Translations under genes and position numbers: made by a program
Assembly: GCA_900548535.1 (NCBI GenBank)
Contig: URLG01000032.1
Coordinates: 1-28,357, forward strand
Reading direction: 5' to 3'
Length of the DNA: 28,357 nt
Source of the DNA: Candidatus Segatella intestinihominis
GTDB taxonomy: Bacteria > Bacteroidota > Bacteroidia > Bacteroidales > Bacteroidaceae
In this document: positions 14,820 to 22,468 of the stretch, piece after piece
Position numbering within the stretch: the first letter of the stretch is position 1
How the letters are laid out: every line of letters begins with the position of its first letter
The notes under the pieces: model-generated
What the model was told of the DNA's origin: nothing
Databases searched by the model: none
What the model saw: the letters and a program-made list of their open reading frames with translations, nothing else

Positions 14820-16007
14820 ATGATAACAATTAGTTTAACGACTATTATAGCAGGCGCAGTAGTGGTTTCATTGGCTATCCTCGGATCGCTGATCAATCCA
14901 TTCCTGCGCTCATTGCGCTTTCCAGAGGTAGAAGATTTAGAGGCTACAGACGGAGCTAAAGCAGCTACAGAGAGCCAGCCAGAGGCAAAGACCGAGCCCA
15001 TGACCGTGCTCATCACAGCCCACGACAGCCTGCCCGAACTGGAGCGCAACCTACCCCACTTCCTCCAGCAGAGGTATGCCCCAGGCTACCAGGTCATCGT
15101 GGTTTGCCAGAGCACTGATGGAGAGACGCAAGACTATCTGAAGCGAATGGCTGCCGAGTATCCTCACCTATATTATACATATATACCTGAGAGCTCTCGC
15201 TACATGAGCCGCAAGAAATTGCAGATTACCCTGGGAGTCAAGGCAGCTAAGAATGAGTGGATTATCCTCACAGAACCTAGTTGCCGTCCTAACAACGACA
15301 AGTGGCTACAGACCATGGCACGCCAATGCCAAGAGCCTAACCATCTGGTACTGGGCTATGTGGCACTGGACGAGGAAACCAAGGGAGTGCGCCGTTTCGA
15401 GAGCATCCGCAAGGCATTCTATCTGCTGCGCCGTGCCCAACACACCTACGGCTATCGCACCCACATGCCCAACGTGGCTTTCCGCAAGAGCGACTTCATG
15501 CGTGAGCAGGGCTACCAGGGCAACTTGGAACTGGTGCGTGGCGAATATGACTTCCTGGTCAATAAGTATGCCGAGTGTGGCGATACCGCAGTAGAACTGG
15601 ATAGCGACGGCTGGCTCATCCATGACGAGCCTACCGACAAGGCATGGCACAATGCCCATCTCTATCTGCTCGCCTCTCGCCGTGCGCTGAGCCGTGCGGC
15701 AAGCATGCGCACCCTGATGGGCTTCGACCACTTACTGCCCCACCTCAGCCTGATAGCCTCTGTAGCTGTATTGGCTTATGCCATCTTGATGCAAGACTGG
15801 GTGCTCACGGGTTGTGCCGGTTTCGCCCTGTTGATGCTCTTCATCCTGCGCATGATCATAGCAGGCAAGGCTATCCGCCACTTTGACGACGACCTGTCCT
15901 ACATCATGTTGCCATTCTATGAGTATGGCATCATCTGGCGCAATCTAGCCAACAAGCTGAGATACTGGCATGCCGACAAGAACGACTTTACCAGCCACAA
16001 GCTGTAA
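14820..16007 (+). CDS. membrane-anchored family 2 glycosyltransferase
   Basis: The predicted protein has 395 residues from ATG 14820. An N-terminal membrane helix (about 4-24) is followed by a GT-A domain (MTVLITAHDSLPELERNLPHF; YQVIVVCQSTDGETQDYL) and two membrane helices near the C terminus (about 310-355). It should transfer a sugar from a nucleotide donor to a membrane or envelope acceptor; donor and acceptor are unknown. Where GT2 enzymes normally show the metal-binding DxD, this protein reads WIILTEPSCRP, so the motif is changed. An in-frame TTG start at 14769 is possible but would add an unlikely basic leader next to repeat-like DNA. A GT-B-like gene follows at once. Confidence 0.82.
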   Translation: MITISLTTIIAGAVVVSLAILGSLINPFLRSLRFPEVEDLEATDGAKAATESQPEAKTEPMTVLITAHDSLPELERNLPHFLQQRYAPGYQVIVVCQSTDGETQDYLKRMAAEYPHLYYTYIPESSRYMSRKKLQITLGVKAAKNEWIILTEPSCRPNNDKWLQTMARQCQEPNHLVLGYVALDEETKGVRRFESIRKAFYLLRRAQHTYGYRTHMPNVAFRKSDFMREQGYQGNLELVRGEYDFLVNKYAECGDTAVELDSDGWLIHDEPTDKAWHNAHLYLLASRRALSRAASMRTLMGFDHLLPHLSLIASVAVLAYAILMQDWVLTGCAGFALLMLFILRMIIAGKAIRHFDDDLSYIMLPFYEYGIIWRNLANKLRYWHADKNDFTSHKL

Positions 16008-16058
16008 AGGAGGTAGATAAAAGAAATATGGAGTAAAAAAACTTAGACAACAAGCAAG

Positions 16059-16832
16059 ATGAAAGTATATTTGTTCATATCCAAAAGCAAGAAGATGCTC
16101 AAGATGTACGAGGCTTACCTCGACGCCTTGAGCCATCAACTCGACATCACCCAGCAGTTGGCAGATGCCGACATCGTATTAATCCTAGGAGCATGGACAA
16201 TGCAGGGTGCCCGCTTGGCGAAGCAATCTCACAAGATGGGCATCCCATACATAGTATGTCCGCTTGGCGACATCTCGGAGCGCAACTGCAAGAATCCTTA
16301 CATGAAGCGAAGTCTGCAAACATTTGCATATCAAAGGAATATGTATCGCAACGCTCTCCTTGTCGTAGCCACCACTCCATTAGAGCAAGCCTATCTCACC
16401 AAGCTAGGCTGGAACAAGCAGATCTCCCTGATTCGCTACTTCGGCTATAGCCATCTTGCCACCCAGGCATCCACGCTGAGCGACTGGCAGCAAGCCGATG
16501 ACACCACCCTCTCCCTCTTCGAGCAGAAGAAGGCTGAGGTCATCGCTGCCCAAACTAAGGATGCCATCGTGGCGCAAATTATGCAGATCAAGAGTCGTAT
16601 GCCCCACAAGAACATTCCTCAGAAATATCTTGATGACTTACACACCCTTCTCTATGCCGACGACTACAACGAGGATGCCATCTGCCAAGAGCTAGCCCAG
16701 CTCAAGCTCTCTAGCTATGCCGCCTCCGTTTTCCAGGCGATGACAGAGAAGACTGGCATCACCGAGGGCTTCATGCCTCTCCCTGCCAAGAAGGGCAGCA
16801 AGAGCCGTGAGATATTGAAATACGTGAAATAA
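16059..16832 (+). CDS. GT-B-like glycosyltransferase-related protein
   Basis: The 257-residue protein has a Rossmann-like N-terminal half that resembles the acceptor domain of GT4-type glycosyltransferases (ADADIVLILGAWTMQGARLAKQ split by short loops; GIPYIVCPLGDISE; LLVVATTPLEQAYL; ISLIRYFGYSHL). The second half is alpha-helical and does not show the donor-binding E-x7-E region, so it is not a complete GT4 enzyme. It could be a degenerate or accessory partner of the adjacent GT2 protein, 51 bases upstream. I do not recognise a named family with certainty. Confidence 0.6.
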   Translation: MKVYLFISKSKKMLKMYEAYLDALSHQLDITQQLADADIVLILGAWTMQGARLAKQSHKMGIPYIVCPLGDISERNCKNPYMKRSLQTFAYQRNMYRNALLVVATTPLEQAYLTKLGWNKQISLIRYFGYSHLATQASTLSDWQQADDTTLSLFEQKKAEVIAAQTKDAIVAQIMQIKSRMPHKNIPQKYLDDLHTLLYADDYNEDAICQELAQLKLSSYAASVFQAMTEKTGITEGFMPLPAKKGSKSREILKYVK

Positions 16833-16847
16833 AATGTAAATTTTCCT

Positions 16848-17822
16848 CTACTTCACATACTTAATCTTCTTTCCCTCTGTACGTAGTGGTTTCTGCCAAT
16901 CGCCATCCAAGATGCGAATGATGGTCTTCTTGCCATTGGCTGGCACGGCATCTACGGCTTCCTGTAGGGTCATATAGTTGCCCCTACCCTCGGCACTGAC
17001 CACATAGTCATAATGGCGTACATGCTTCTTGAGCTCAGGCACTTGCTCAGCCAATGCATCAGCTAGGGCATTAGCCACCACGTGGGCGCCATAGACATTA
17101 TAATGCGTATTGTCTTGCTTGCCCTTAGGCACCTGAGGATTCTCACCCGGACGGAACCACATGTGGAGCTTGCGGCTGCCCTCGATGCCTAGCGAAGTCT
17201 CGATGTCGTGCGTTATCTTAGTGGCATCGACAAAAGGAACAGACATTCGGCGAGCCACCAAGCGTGGTGCCACAACATAGGCTCCGTGGGTATCAATGAG
17301 CGTATCGCTATTGATAGGCTCATCGCCTTCATACACCTTATTGCGCAACTTCTCATCGTCATCATTCTTCAGCAGCTCCGCATAGTAGCAACGACGCACC
17401 ACGCTATTCAGGAGCACAGGGATGCCGCCTCGTTCACGCGTCTCCTCCACATATTTCTCCAGATTGGCATCAAAGGTGCTACCAGGGTCGGTGTGGCGAG
17501 CAGGCTGCGGTTTCTCATCGTTATGTCCAAACTGGATGAGCACATAGTCGCCCGGCTGGATGCGATCGAGCACTTGCTTCCATCTGCCCTCATCAATAAA
17601 ACTCTTGGAGGAACGACCATTCACGGCATGATTTTCCACTCTTATCTGATCGTCGAAACAACCCTGCAACACCATACCCCAGCCTCGCTCTGGGCTCGTC
17701 TTATAGTTTTGCTTTTCAGCAGCCGTACTATCTCCTATCACGAAGATTGTGGTCACACTCTTGCTGGATGTCATCAAGAATGATACTACCAAGAGTAAAA
17801 TTAGAGAAAAATACTTTTTCAT
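16848..17822 (-). CDS. secreted SGNH esterase (CE12-like) with truncated pectinesterase tail
   Basis: The 324-residue protein has a signal peptide (MKKYFSLILLLVVSFLM), then an SGNH hydrolase domain like rhamnogalacturonan acetylesterase (about 25-255). The blocks are visible: FVIGDSTAAEKQ with Ser32, ENHAVNGRSSKSF with Gly69, IQFGHNDEK with Asn101, and the DNTHYNVYGAH block with the Asp-x-x-His pair. It would remove acetyl groups from pectic polysaccharides in the periplasm or outside. The last 54 residues (VVSAEGRGNYMTLQEAVDAVP...) match only the first strand region of CE8 pectin methylesterases, which then stops at 16848. The rest of that domain is missing, so the gene looks like a shortened CE12-CE8 fusion. 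Confidence 0.85.
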   Translation of the reverse strand: MKKYFSLILLLVVSFLMTSSKSVTTIFVIGDSTAAEKQNYKTSPERGWGMVLQGCFDDQIRVENHAVNGRSSKSFIDEGRWKQVLDRIQPGDYVLIQFGHNDEKPQPARHTDPGSTFDANLEKYVEETRERGGIPVLLNSVVRRCYYAELLKNDDDEKLRNKVYEGDEPINSDTLIDTHGAYVVAPRLVARRMSVPFVDATKITHDIETSLGIEGSRKLHMWFRPGENPQVPKGKQDNTHYNVYGAHVVANALADALAEQVPELKKHVRHYDYVVSAEGRGNYMTLQEAVDAVPANGKKTIIRILDGDWQKPLRTEGKKIKYVK

Positions 17823-17876
17823 TTTTGATTTGCTTATGTTTTAAATAAATATTGATAGTGATTTGTTTCAGATATA

Positions 17877-17918
17877 AAAATCACCGTCACCTCTGACCTA
17901 TCAGAAAGAGGGACGGTG
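17877..17918 (-). terminator. intrinsic terminator, minus strand, after the structured RNA
   Basis: On the minus strand CACCGTC pairs with GACGGTG (17912-17918 with 17882-17888) and a further 4-5 bp continue past a single bulge. UUUUU (17876-17880) follows almost directly. It lies 55-60 bases before the esterase start codon. Confidence 0.8.
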
Positions 17919-17926
17919 TATGAGAA

Positions 17927-17999
17927 GGGGATCGCCCGCAAGATGTTTATTGTCCCACACCTGAGACCATCCTGCGAAAGGAGGAAAAGGGCGACCCCC
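17927..17999 (-). ncRNA. three-helix structured RNA element between hisS and the esterase gene
   Basis: Three nested helices are formed. P1 pairs 17927-17937 with 17989-17999 (11 bp), P2 pairs 17937-17945 with 17968-17976 (9 bp, sharing one base with P1), and P3 pairs 17952-17956 with 17963-17967 (5 bp). P3 has a 6-base loop, and one-sided internal loops separate the helices. Each helix holds one position that is A-C on the plus strand but G-U on the minus strand, so the minus-strand RNA folds without mismatch. It starts 12 bases after the hisS stop and is followed by a terminator. It could be a 3' UTR element, a processed small RNA, or a leader control element of the esterase gene. It does not match any riboswitch I recognise. 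Confidence 0.65.
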
Positions 18000-18011
18000 A
18001 AAAAAGTTTCT

Positions 18012-19373
18012 TTATTTCACGGCAGCAATCAGTTCCTCGGCTGTAACCAAGGTCTGCTCGCCACTTTCCATATTCTTAAGTGTCACCTTGCCCTGCGCCA
18101 TCTCGTTCTCGCCTGCCAATACGACAAACGGAATGTTCTTGGCGTTGGCGTAGCTCATCTGCTTCTTCATCTTCGCCTTGTCTGGGAAGATTTCGGTGCG
18201 GATGCCAGCCTGGCGAAGCTTGCCCACGATAGGCAGACAGTAAGCTGTCTCCTGCTCGCCAAAGTTGATGAAGAGCACCTGTGTTGAGTTGACAGCCTCC
18301 TTTGGATAGAGGTCGAGTGCGCCCAATACGTCGTAGATGCGGTCAGCACCAAATGAGATGCCCACACCACTGAGACCTGGCAAACCGAAGATGCCTGTGA
18401 GATTGTCGTAGCGACCACCACCCGTGATGCTGCCCATAGGAGTATCGAGTGCCTTCACCTCAAAGATGGCTCCGGTGTAATAGTTCAAACCACGAGCCAA
18501 GGTGAGATCGAGCTCTATCTCATTGTGCAAGCCTACAGTCTTCAGAGTATCGAGGATAAACTTGGTTTCCTCTACGCCCTTGAGTCCTATCTCTGATGTT
18601 TCGAGCACCTTAGCTATCACTTCAAGTTTTTCATCATTAGTACCTGAGAGTGAGATGATTGGCTGCAACTTCTCGATAGCCTCCTCAGAGATGCCATCGC
18701 TGCGCAATTCCTCATTCACATTCTCCAAGCCTATCTTGTCGAGCTTGTCGATAGCCACGGTGATGTCTACAATCTTATCTGCCTCGCCGATAACCTCAGC
18801 GATACCGGTCAGGATCTTGCGGTTGTTGATCTTGATGCAAACACGCACGCCAAACTTGGTGAACACGGTGTCTACAATCTGCATCAACTCTACCTCGTTG
18901 AGCAAGGAATCAGAGCCCACCACATCGGCATCGCACTGATAGAACTCACGATAGCGTCCCTTCTGAGGGCGGTCAGCACGCCATACTGGCTGAATCTGAT
19001 AACGCTTGAAAGGCATCTGGAGTTCCTCGCGGTGCTGCACCACGTAACGTGCGAAAGGTACGGTGAGGTCATAGCGCAGACCCTTCTCGCAGAGCTTTGC
19101 CGCCAACTTGAGCGAACCGAGCTGGTGGATATCCTCGTCGGTAATCTTGTTCATATAGTCGCCCGAGTTCAATATCTTGAAGAGCAACTTATCTCCTTCC
19201 TCGCCATATTTGCCCATCAGGGTGTGAAGAGTCTCCATGGCAGGAGTCTCAATCTGCTGGAATCCGTAGAGTGCGTACACCTCCTTGATAGTATTAAAGA
19301 TGTAATTGCGCTTGGCCATCTCTACTGGGCCAAAGTCACGCGTACCCTTTGGAATACTTGGTTTTTGTGCCAT
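18012..19373 (-). CDS. hisS: histidyl-tRNA synthetase
   Basis: The 453-residue class II synthetase charges tRNA-His. Motifs: KGTRDFGP at the start, LTVPFARYV (about 103-111), motif 2 as QIQPVWRADRPQKGRYREFYQCD (split at RP; about 126-148), the histidine-specific ARGLNYYTGAIFEV, GGGRYDNLTGIFG, and motif 3 GVGISFGADRIYDVL. The C-terminal anticodon-binding domain covers about 355-453. It lies 12 bases after purA on the same strand and is the last gene of a fur-purA-hisS unit. A structured RNA and a terminator follow its stop. Confidence 0.96.
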   Translation of the reverse strand: MAQKPSIPKGTRDFGPVEMAKRNYIFNTIKEVYALYGFQQIETPAMETLHTLMGKYGEEGDKLLFKILNSGDYMNKITDEDIHQLGSLKLAAKLCEKGLRYDLTVPFARYVVQHREELQMPFKRYQIQPVWRADRPQKGRYREFYQCDADVVGSDSLLNEVELMQIVDTVFTKFGVRVCIKINNRKILTGIAEVIGEADKIVDITVAIDKLDKIGLENVNEELRSDGISEEAIEKLQPIISLSGTNDEKLEVIAKVLETSEIGLKGVEETKFILDTLKTVGLHNEIELDLTLARGLNYYTGAIFEVKALDTPMGSITGGGRYDNLTGIFGLPGLSGVGISFGADRIYDVLGALDLYPKEAVNSTQVLFINFGEQETAYCLPIVGKLRQAGIRTEIFPDKAKMKKQMSYANAKNIPFVVLAGENEMAQGKVTLKNMESGEQTLVTAEELIAAVK

Positions 19374-19385
19374 ATATCTGTTTAA

Positions 19386-20660
19386 TTACTTTCTTACAAT
19401 GGTCTGAGCACGGTCTGGACCGATAGAGATGATGCCAATCTTGGTCTCAAGGAAGTCTTCTACGAAGGCGATGTAATCCTTGAACTCCTGTGGGAACTGA
19501 TCCTCAGAAGTAAACTTGGTCATATCTGTGTTCCAACCCTTAAACTCCTTATATACAGGCTCTACGTCGTCTATCTCGTATGGGAAGTCGGTGGTTACTG
19601 TACCATTCTTCAACTTATAGCCTACGCAAGCCTTGATGGTCTCGAAGCTATCAAGCACGTCGCTCTTCATCATGATGAGTTCGGTAACACCGTTTACCAT
19701 GACAGAGTACTTGAGCTGTACCAAGTCGCACCAACCACAACGACGCTCACGACCAGTCACTGCGCCATACTCATGACCGAGGTCACGAATCTTCTTGCCA
19801 GTCTCATCGAAGAGTTCTGTAGGGAATGGACCTGCGCCCACACGTGTACAGTAAGCCTTCATGATACCATATACATTACCTATCTTATTAGGGCCGATGC
19901 CAAGACCGATGCAGGCACCTGCGCAGATGGTATTGGAAGAGGTAACGAATGGGTAAGAACCGAAGTCTACATCGAGCATAGTGCCCTGAGCACCCTCGCA
20001 GAGGATGTCCTTGCCAGAGCGGAGCACCTTGTTAATCTCCACCTCACTGTCGATGAGCTTAAACTGCTTCAAGTATTCAATGCCCTCCATCCAAGTCTTC
20101 TCTACCTCAGTGATATCGAAGTCGGTATAGCCGAGTGAAGCAATCTGCTTGAGGTGAGCAGCCTTGTGAGCCTCATACTTCTCCTGGAAGTTTTCGAGGA
20201 TGTCGCCCACACGCAGACCGGTGCGGCTTACCTTGTCGGTATATGTAGGACCGATGCCCTTGCCTGTGGTACCCACTTTGTTCTTGCCCTTAGAAGCCTC
20301 GATGGCAGCATCGAGCACGCGATGGGTAGGCATGATGAGGTGAGCCTTCTTAGAGATGTAGAGACGGCTCTTGAGGTCATGGCCGCTCTTCTCAAGATCC
20401 TTGGCCTCGCCCATGAAGAGATCTGGAGCCAAGACTACGCCATTGCCGATGATATTGACCTTGCCACCCTGGAAGATACCAGAAGGGATAGAGCGAAGCA
20501 CGTATTTCTCGCCCTCAAACTCAAGGGTATGACCAGCGTTAGGACCACCCTGGAAACGAGCAATGACATCATACTTAGGGGTCAACACGTCGACCACCTT
20601 ACCTTTACCTTCATCGCCCCACTGAAGACCCAGCAGGACATCTACTTTACCTGTGTTCAT
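19386..20660 (-). CDS. purA: adenylosuccinate synthetase
   Basis: The 424-residue enzyme joins IMP and aspartate using GTP, the first committed step to AMP. It shows the P-loop-like LGLQWGDEGKGK (catalytic Asp16), the GGPNAGHTL segment with His44, GTTGKGIGPTYTDK, EGAQGTMLDVDFGSYPFVTSS, and GRERRCGWCDLVQL. Length is normal. It is placed 12 bases after the fur-type regulator gene and 12 bases before hisS, so the three genes are probably one transcript. Confidence 0.96.
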   Translation of the reverse strand: MNTGKVDVLLGLQWGDEGKGKVVDVLTPKYDVIARFQGGPNAGHTLEFEGEKYVLRSIPSGIFQGGKVNIIGNGVVLAPDLFMGEAKDLEKSGHDLKSRLYISKKAHLIMPTHRVLDAAIEASKGKNKVGTTGKGIGPTYTDKVSRTGLRVGDILENFQEKYEAHKAAHLKQIASLGYTDFDITEVEKTWMEGIEYLKQFKLIDSEVEINKVLRSGKDILCEGAQGTMLDVDFGSYPFVTSSNTICAGACIGLGIGPNKIGNVYGIMKAYCTRVGAGPFPTELFDETGKKIRDLGHEYGAVTGRERRCGWCDLVQLKYSVMVNGVTELIMMKSDVLDSFETIKACVGYKLKNGTVTTDFPYEIDDVEPVYKEFKGWNTDMTKFTSEDQFPQEFKDYIAFVEDFLETKIGIISIGPDRAQTIVRK

Positions 20661-20672
20661 TTTATCTTACTA

Positions 20673-21152
20673 TTATTTAGATTTCTCACTTTTAATATTT
20701 CGCTTGCGCGTCAACTTGGCTTGGCATGCGCTGCACACACCATAGATATAGAGAGCGTAGGCATCCCTACGAAATCTCTGCAGTTTGGTTTCATTGACCG
20801 CCGCAGTGATGTTGGGTGCCTTGAGCTCGGTCACCATACCACACATGGTGCACACCTGGTGCACATGGCTCTCATTGCAATAGCTTGCCTCATATTTGGT
20901 GCCGTCCACCAGACTGTGTCTTACCACGAGTCTGAGCTCTATGAAGAGGTGCATCGTATTGTAGAGCGTGGCTCGGCTCACTCGGAAGTGTCGCCTCTCC
21001 AGTTCTGCTCCCAGCTCTTCGAGCGTAAAGTGCCCTCCGATGCTGTACACCGCATCCAATATGGCATAGCGCTCTGGGGTCTTGCGGTGCTGGTTAGACT
21101 CCAGATAATTGTCCAAGACTTCTCTTACTTGGGCCTGTATTTTCTCTGTCAT
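20673..21152 (-). CDS. Fur/PerR-family metal-dependent repressor
   Basis: The 159-residue protein has an N-terminal winged helix (KTPERYAILDAVYSIGGHFTLEEL; VSRATLYNTMHLFIELRLV) and a C-terminal dimerisation domain. The structural zinc cysteines are present as CTMC (101-104) and CSAC (140-143), and a histidine cluster SHVHQ (96-99) provides metal ligands. Such proteins repress iron-uptake, zinc-uptake or peroxide-stress genes when metal is bound; which subgroup this is cannot be fixed from sequence. It is first in a unit with purA and hisS. The promoter element just upstream could allow self-control, but no clear Fur box was seen. Confidence 0.92.
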   Translation of the reverse strand: MTEKIQAQVREVLDNYLESNQHRKTPERYAILDAVYSIGGHFTLEELGAELERRHFRVSRATLYNTMHLFIELRLVVRHSLVDGTKYEASYCNESHVHQVCTMCGMVTELKAPNITAAVNETKLQRFRRDAYALYIYGVCSACQAKLTRKRNIKSEKSK

Positions 21153-21178
21153 AATCCTTGTTAGTTACATAAAACGCA

Positions 21179-21186
21179 CAAAGATA
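21179..21186 (-). promoter_or_regulatory. TAnnTTTG promoter element for fur-purA-hisS
   Basis: TATCTTTG on the minus strand lies 26 bases before the start codon, predicting a leader of about 23 bases. A good TTG is not seen at the usual distance. Confidence 0.65.
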
Positions 21187-21296
21187 GTCATTATTTACGA
21201 ATTGGAGAAATATCTAATTTTAAAAAATCTAAATTGCCCTCTTTTTCGTTACTATTTGACAGTTTACTGGCAGAAAAGCATACAATTTATGCATCT

Positions 21297-21926
21297 TTAG
21301 AGACTCTTTAGTTCCTCGTAGATACGCTGCACCGGAAGCCCCATCACATTGAAGTAGCTCCCCTTGAGACCCGTACATCCGATGTAGCCTATCCACTCCT
21401 GTATGCCATAGGCACCAGCCTTGTCGAATGGCTTGTAATGCTCGATGTAATAATCTATCTCTTCATCGCTGAGAGGCTTGAAGGTCACCTCCGTCACTAC
21501 CGAGAACTGACGCTGCGCCAGACTGGTGGTGAGGCATACGCCGGTTACCACATGATGCGTCTTGCCGCTCAGCATGCGCAACATGCGATGGGCGTCTTCG
21601 GCATCACGAGGCTTGCCCAGTATCACGCCCTTGCCCTCCTGGTCGTTCTGCTCATTCTCCGTTGGTGCTATCACCACGGTATCGGCAGTAAGAATCAAGA
21701 GTTGAGCATCGGCGGAATCCTCAGAAGAAGCATTCGTCCCATCCAAGAGAGGGCGATAAGCCTCCGCCTTCTTTCTAGAAATATATTCTGCCACCTGGTA
21801 GGCATCGAGCGACGCAGGGTAACTTTCGTCTATCCCTTTGATCACTTTTACCTCAAAAGGCTGGTCGAGCCCAGCCAGCAGTTCCTTGCGGCGAGGAGAA
21901 TTGCTCGCCAAAATGATCTTATACAT
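21297..21926 (-). CDS. maf: Maf-family nucleotide pyrophosphatase
   Basis: The protein has 209 residues from ATG 21926. Family motifs are the opening IILASNSPRRKELL (Ser10-Pro-Arg-Arg), LTADTVV with the catalytic-region Asp, ILGKPRDAEDAHRMLRMLSGKTHHVVTGVCL, and DKAGAYGIQEW near the C terminus. Maf proteins hydrolyse dTTP/UTP or modified nucleotides and have been linked to septum formation. A longer start at 21956 would overlap kdsC and add MVNHKLYNII before the conserved start, so the inner ATG is preferred. It is the last gene of a unit with kdsC and a DUF2520 gene. No strong terminator follows. Confidence 0.92.
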   Translation of the reverse strand: MYKIILASNSPRRKELLAGLDQPFEVKVIKGIDESYPASLDAYQVAEYISRKKAEAYRPLLDGTNASSEDSADAQLLILTADTVVIAPTENEQNDQEGKGVILGKPRDAEDAHRMLRMLSGKTHHVVTGVCLTTSLAQRQFSVVTEVTFKPLSDEEIDYYIEHYKPFDKAGAYGIQEWIGYIGCTGLKGSYFNVMGLPVQRIYEELKSL

Positions 21927-21949
21927 TATTATATTATATAGTTTATGAT

Positions 21950-22468
21950 TTACCATCCAAAGGCTTTCGCATCACTCAGCCACTTGCCCTGGGCACGCAG
22001 CACTTGCTCCACCACGTCACGCCCCACTCCGTCGCCACCATTGCTATTGGAGATGTAGAGCGAGATGTCCTTGATGTCGGAGCAGGCATCGGCAGGGCAA
22101 CAAGGGCAACCGCACAGGCGCATCACCTCATAGTCAGGGATGTCATCGCCCACATAGATCACCTCCTCATGCTTGATGCCATACTTCTGAAGGAATTCCT
22201 CATAGGTCTTCACCTTCACGGCACACCCCATGAAGATGTCTTCCACGCCCAGTCCGGCATAGCGCTTGCGGATAGCCTCCGTATTGCCGCCCGTGAGGAT
22301 GGCGATGCGAAGCCCCACCTTCTGTGCCAACTGGATGGCGTATCCATCCTTGATGTTCACCGTGCGCAGTGGCTCGCCTGTACTGGAGAGGGTGATGGTC
22401 TGTCTTGACAACACACCATCCACATCGAAAACCACCGTCTTTATCTTGCTCAAATCGTAATTAATCAT
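21950..22468 (-). CDS. kdsC: KDO-8-phosphate phosphatase (KdsC-type HAD enzyme)
   Basis: The 172-residue protein is a C0-type HAD phosphatase without a cap. The nucleophile motif is FDVDGVL (Asp15, Asp17), followed by ILTGGNTEAI and the metal-binding VGDDIPDYEVM. It matches KdsC in length and motifs, removing phosphate from 3-deoxy-D-manno-octulosonate 8-phosphate for lipopolysaccharide core synthesis; related sugar-acid phosphatases (nonulosonate type) cannot be fully excluded. The segment LCGCPCCPADACSD holds five cysteines within a dozen residues, more than usual. Its start codon overlaps the end of the upstream gene by eight bases, suggesting translational coupling. Confidence 0.87.
   Translation of the reverse strand: MINYDLSKIKTVVFDVDGVLSRQTITLSSTGEPLRTVNIKDGYAIQLAQKVGLRIAILTGGNTEAIRKRYAGLGVEDIFMGCAVKVKTYEEFLQKYGIKHEEVIYVGDDIPDYEVMRLCGCPCCPADACSDIKDISLYISNSNGGDGVGRDVVEQVLRAQGKWLSDAKAFGW

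Noticed and set aside
17877..17999. Known riboswitch, SRP RNA or 6S RNA
   Set aside because: No conserved core of the classes I know was found (for example no GGAAG...AGCAG of SRP RNA), so it is reported only as an unassigned structured element.
17916..18287. Plus-strand open frame of 123 codons
   Set aside because: It crosses the structured RNA and the 3' end of hisS on the other strand and has no domain.
20154..21164. Plus-strand open frame of 336 codons
   Set aside because: It lies opposite purA and the Fur-type gene, which have strong family motifs; its product has no recognisable domain and the frame is a shadow of their codon use.
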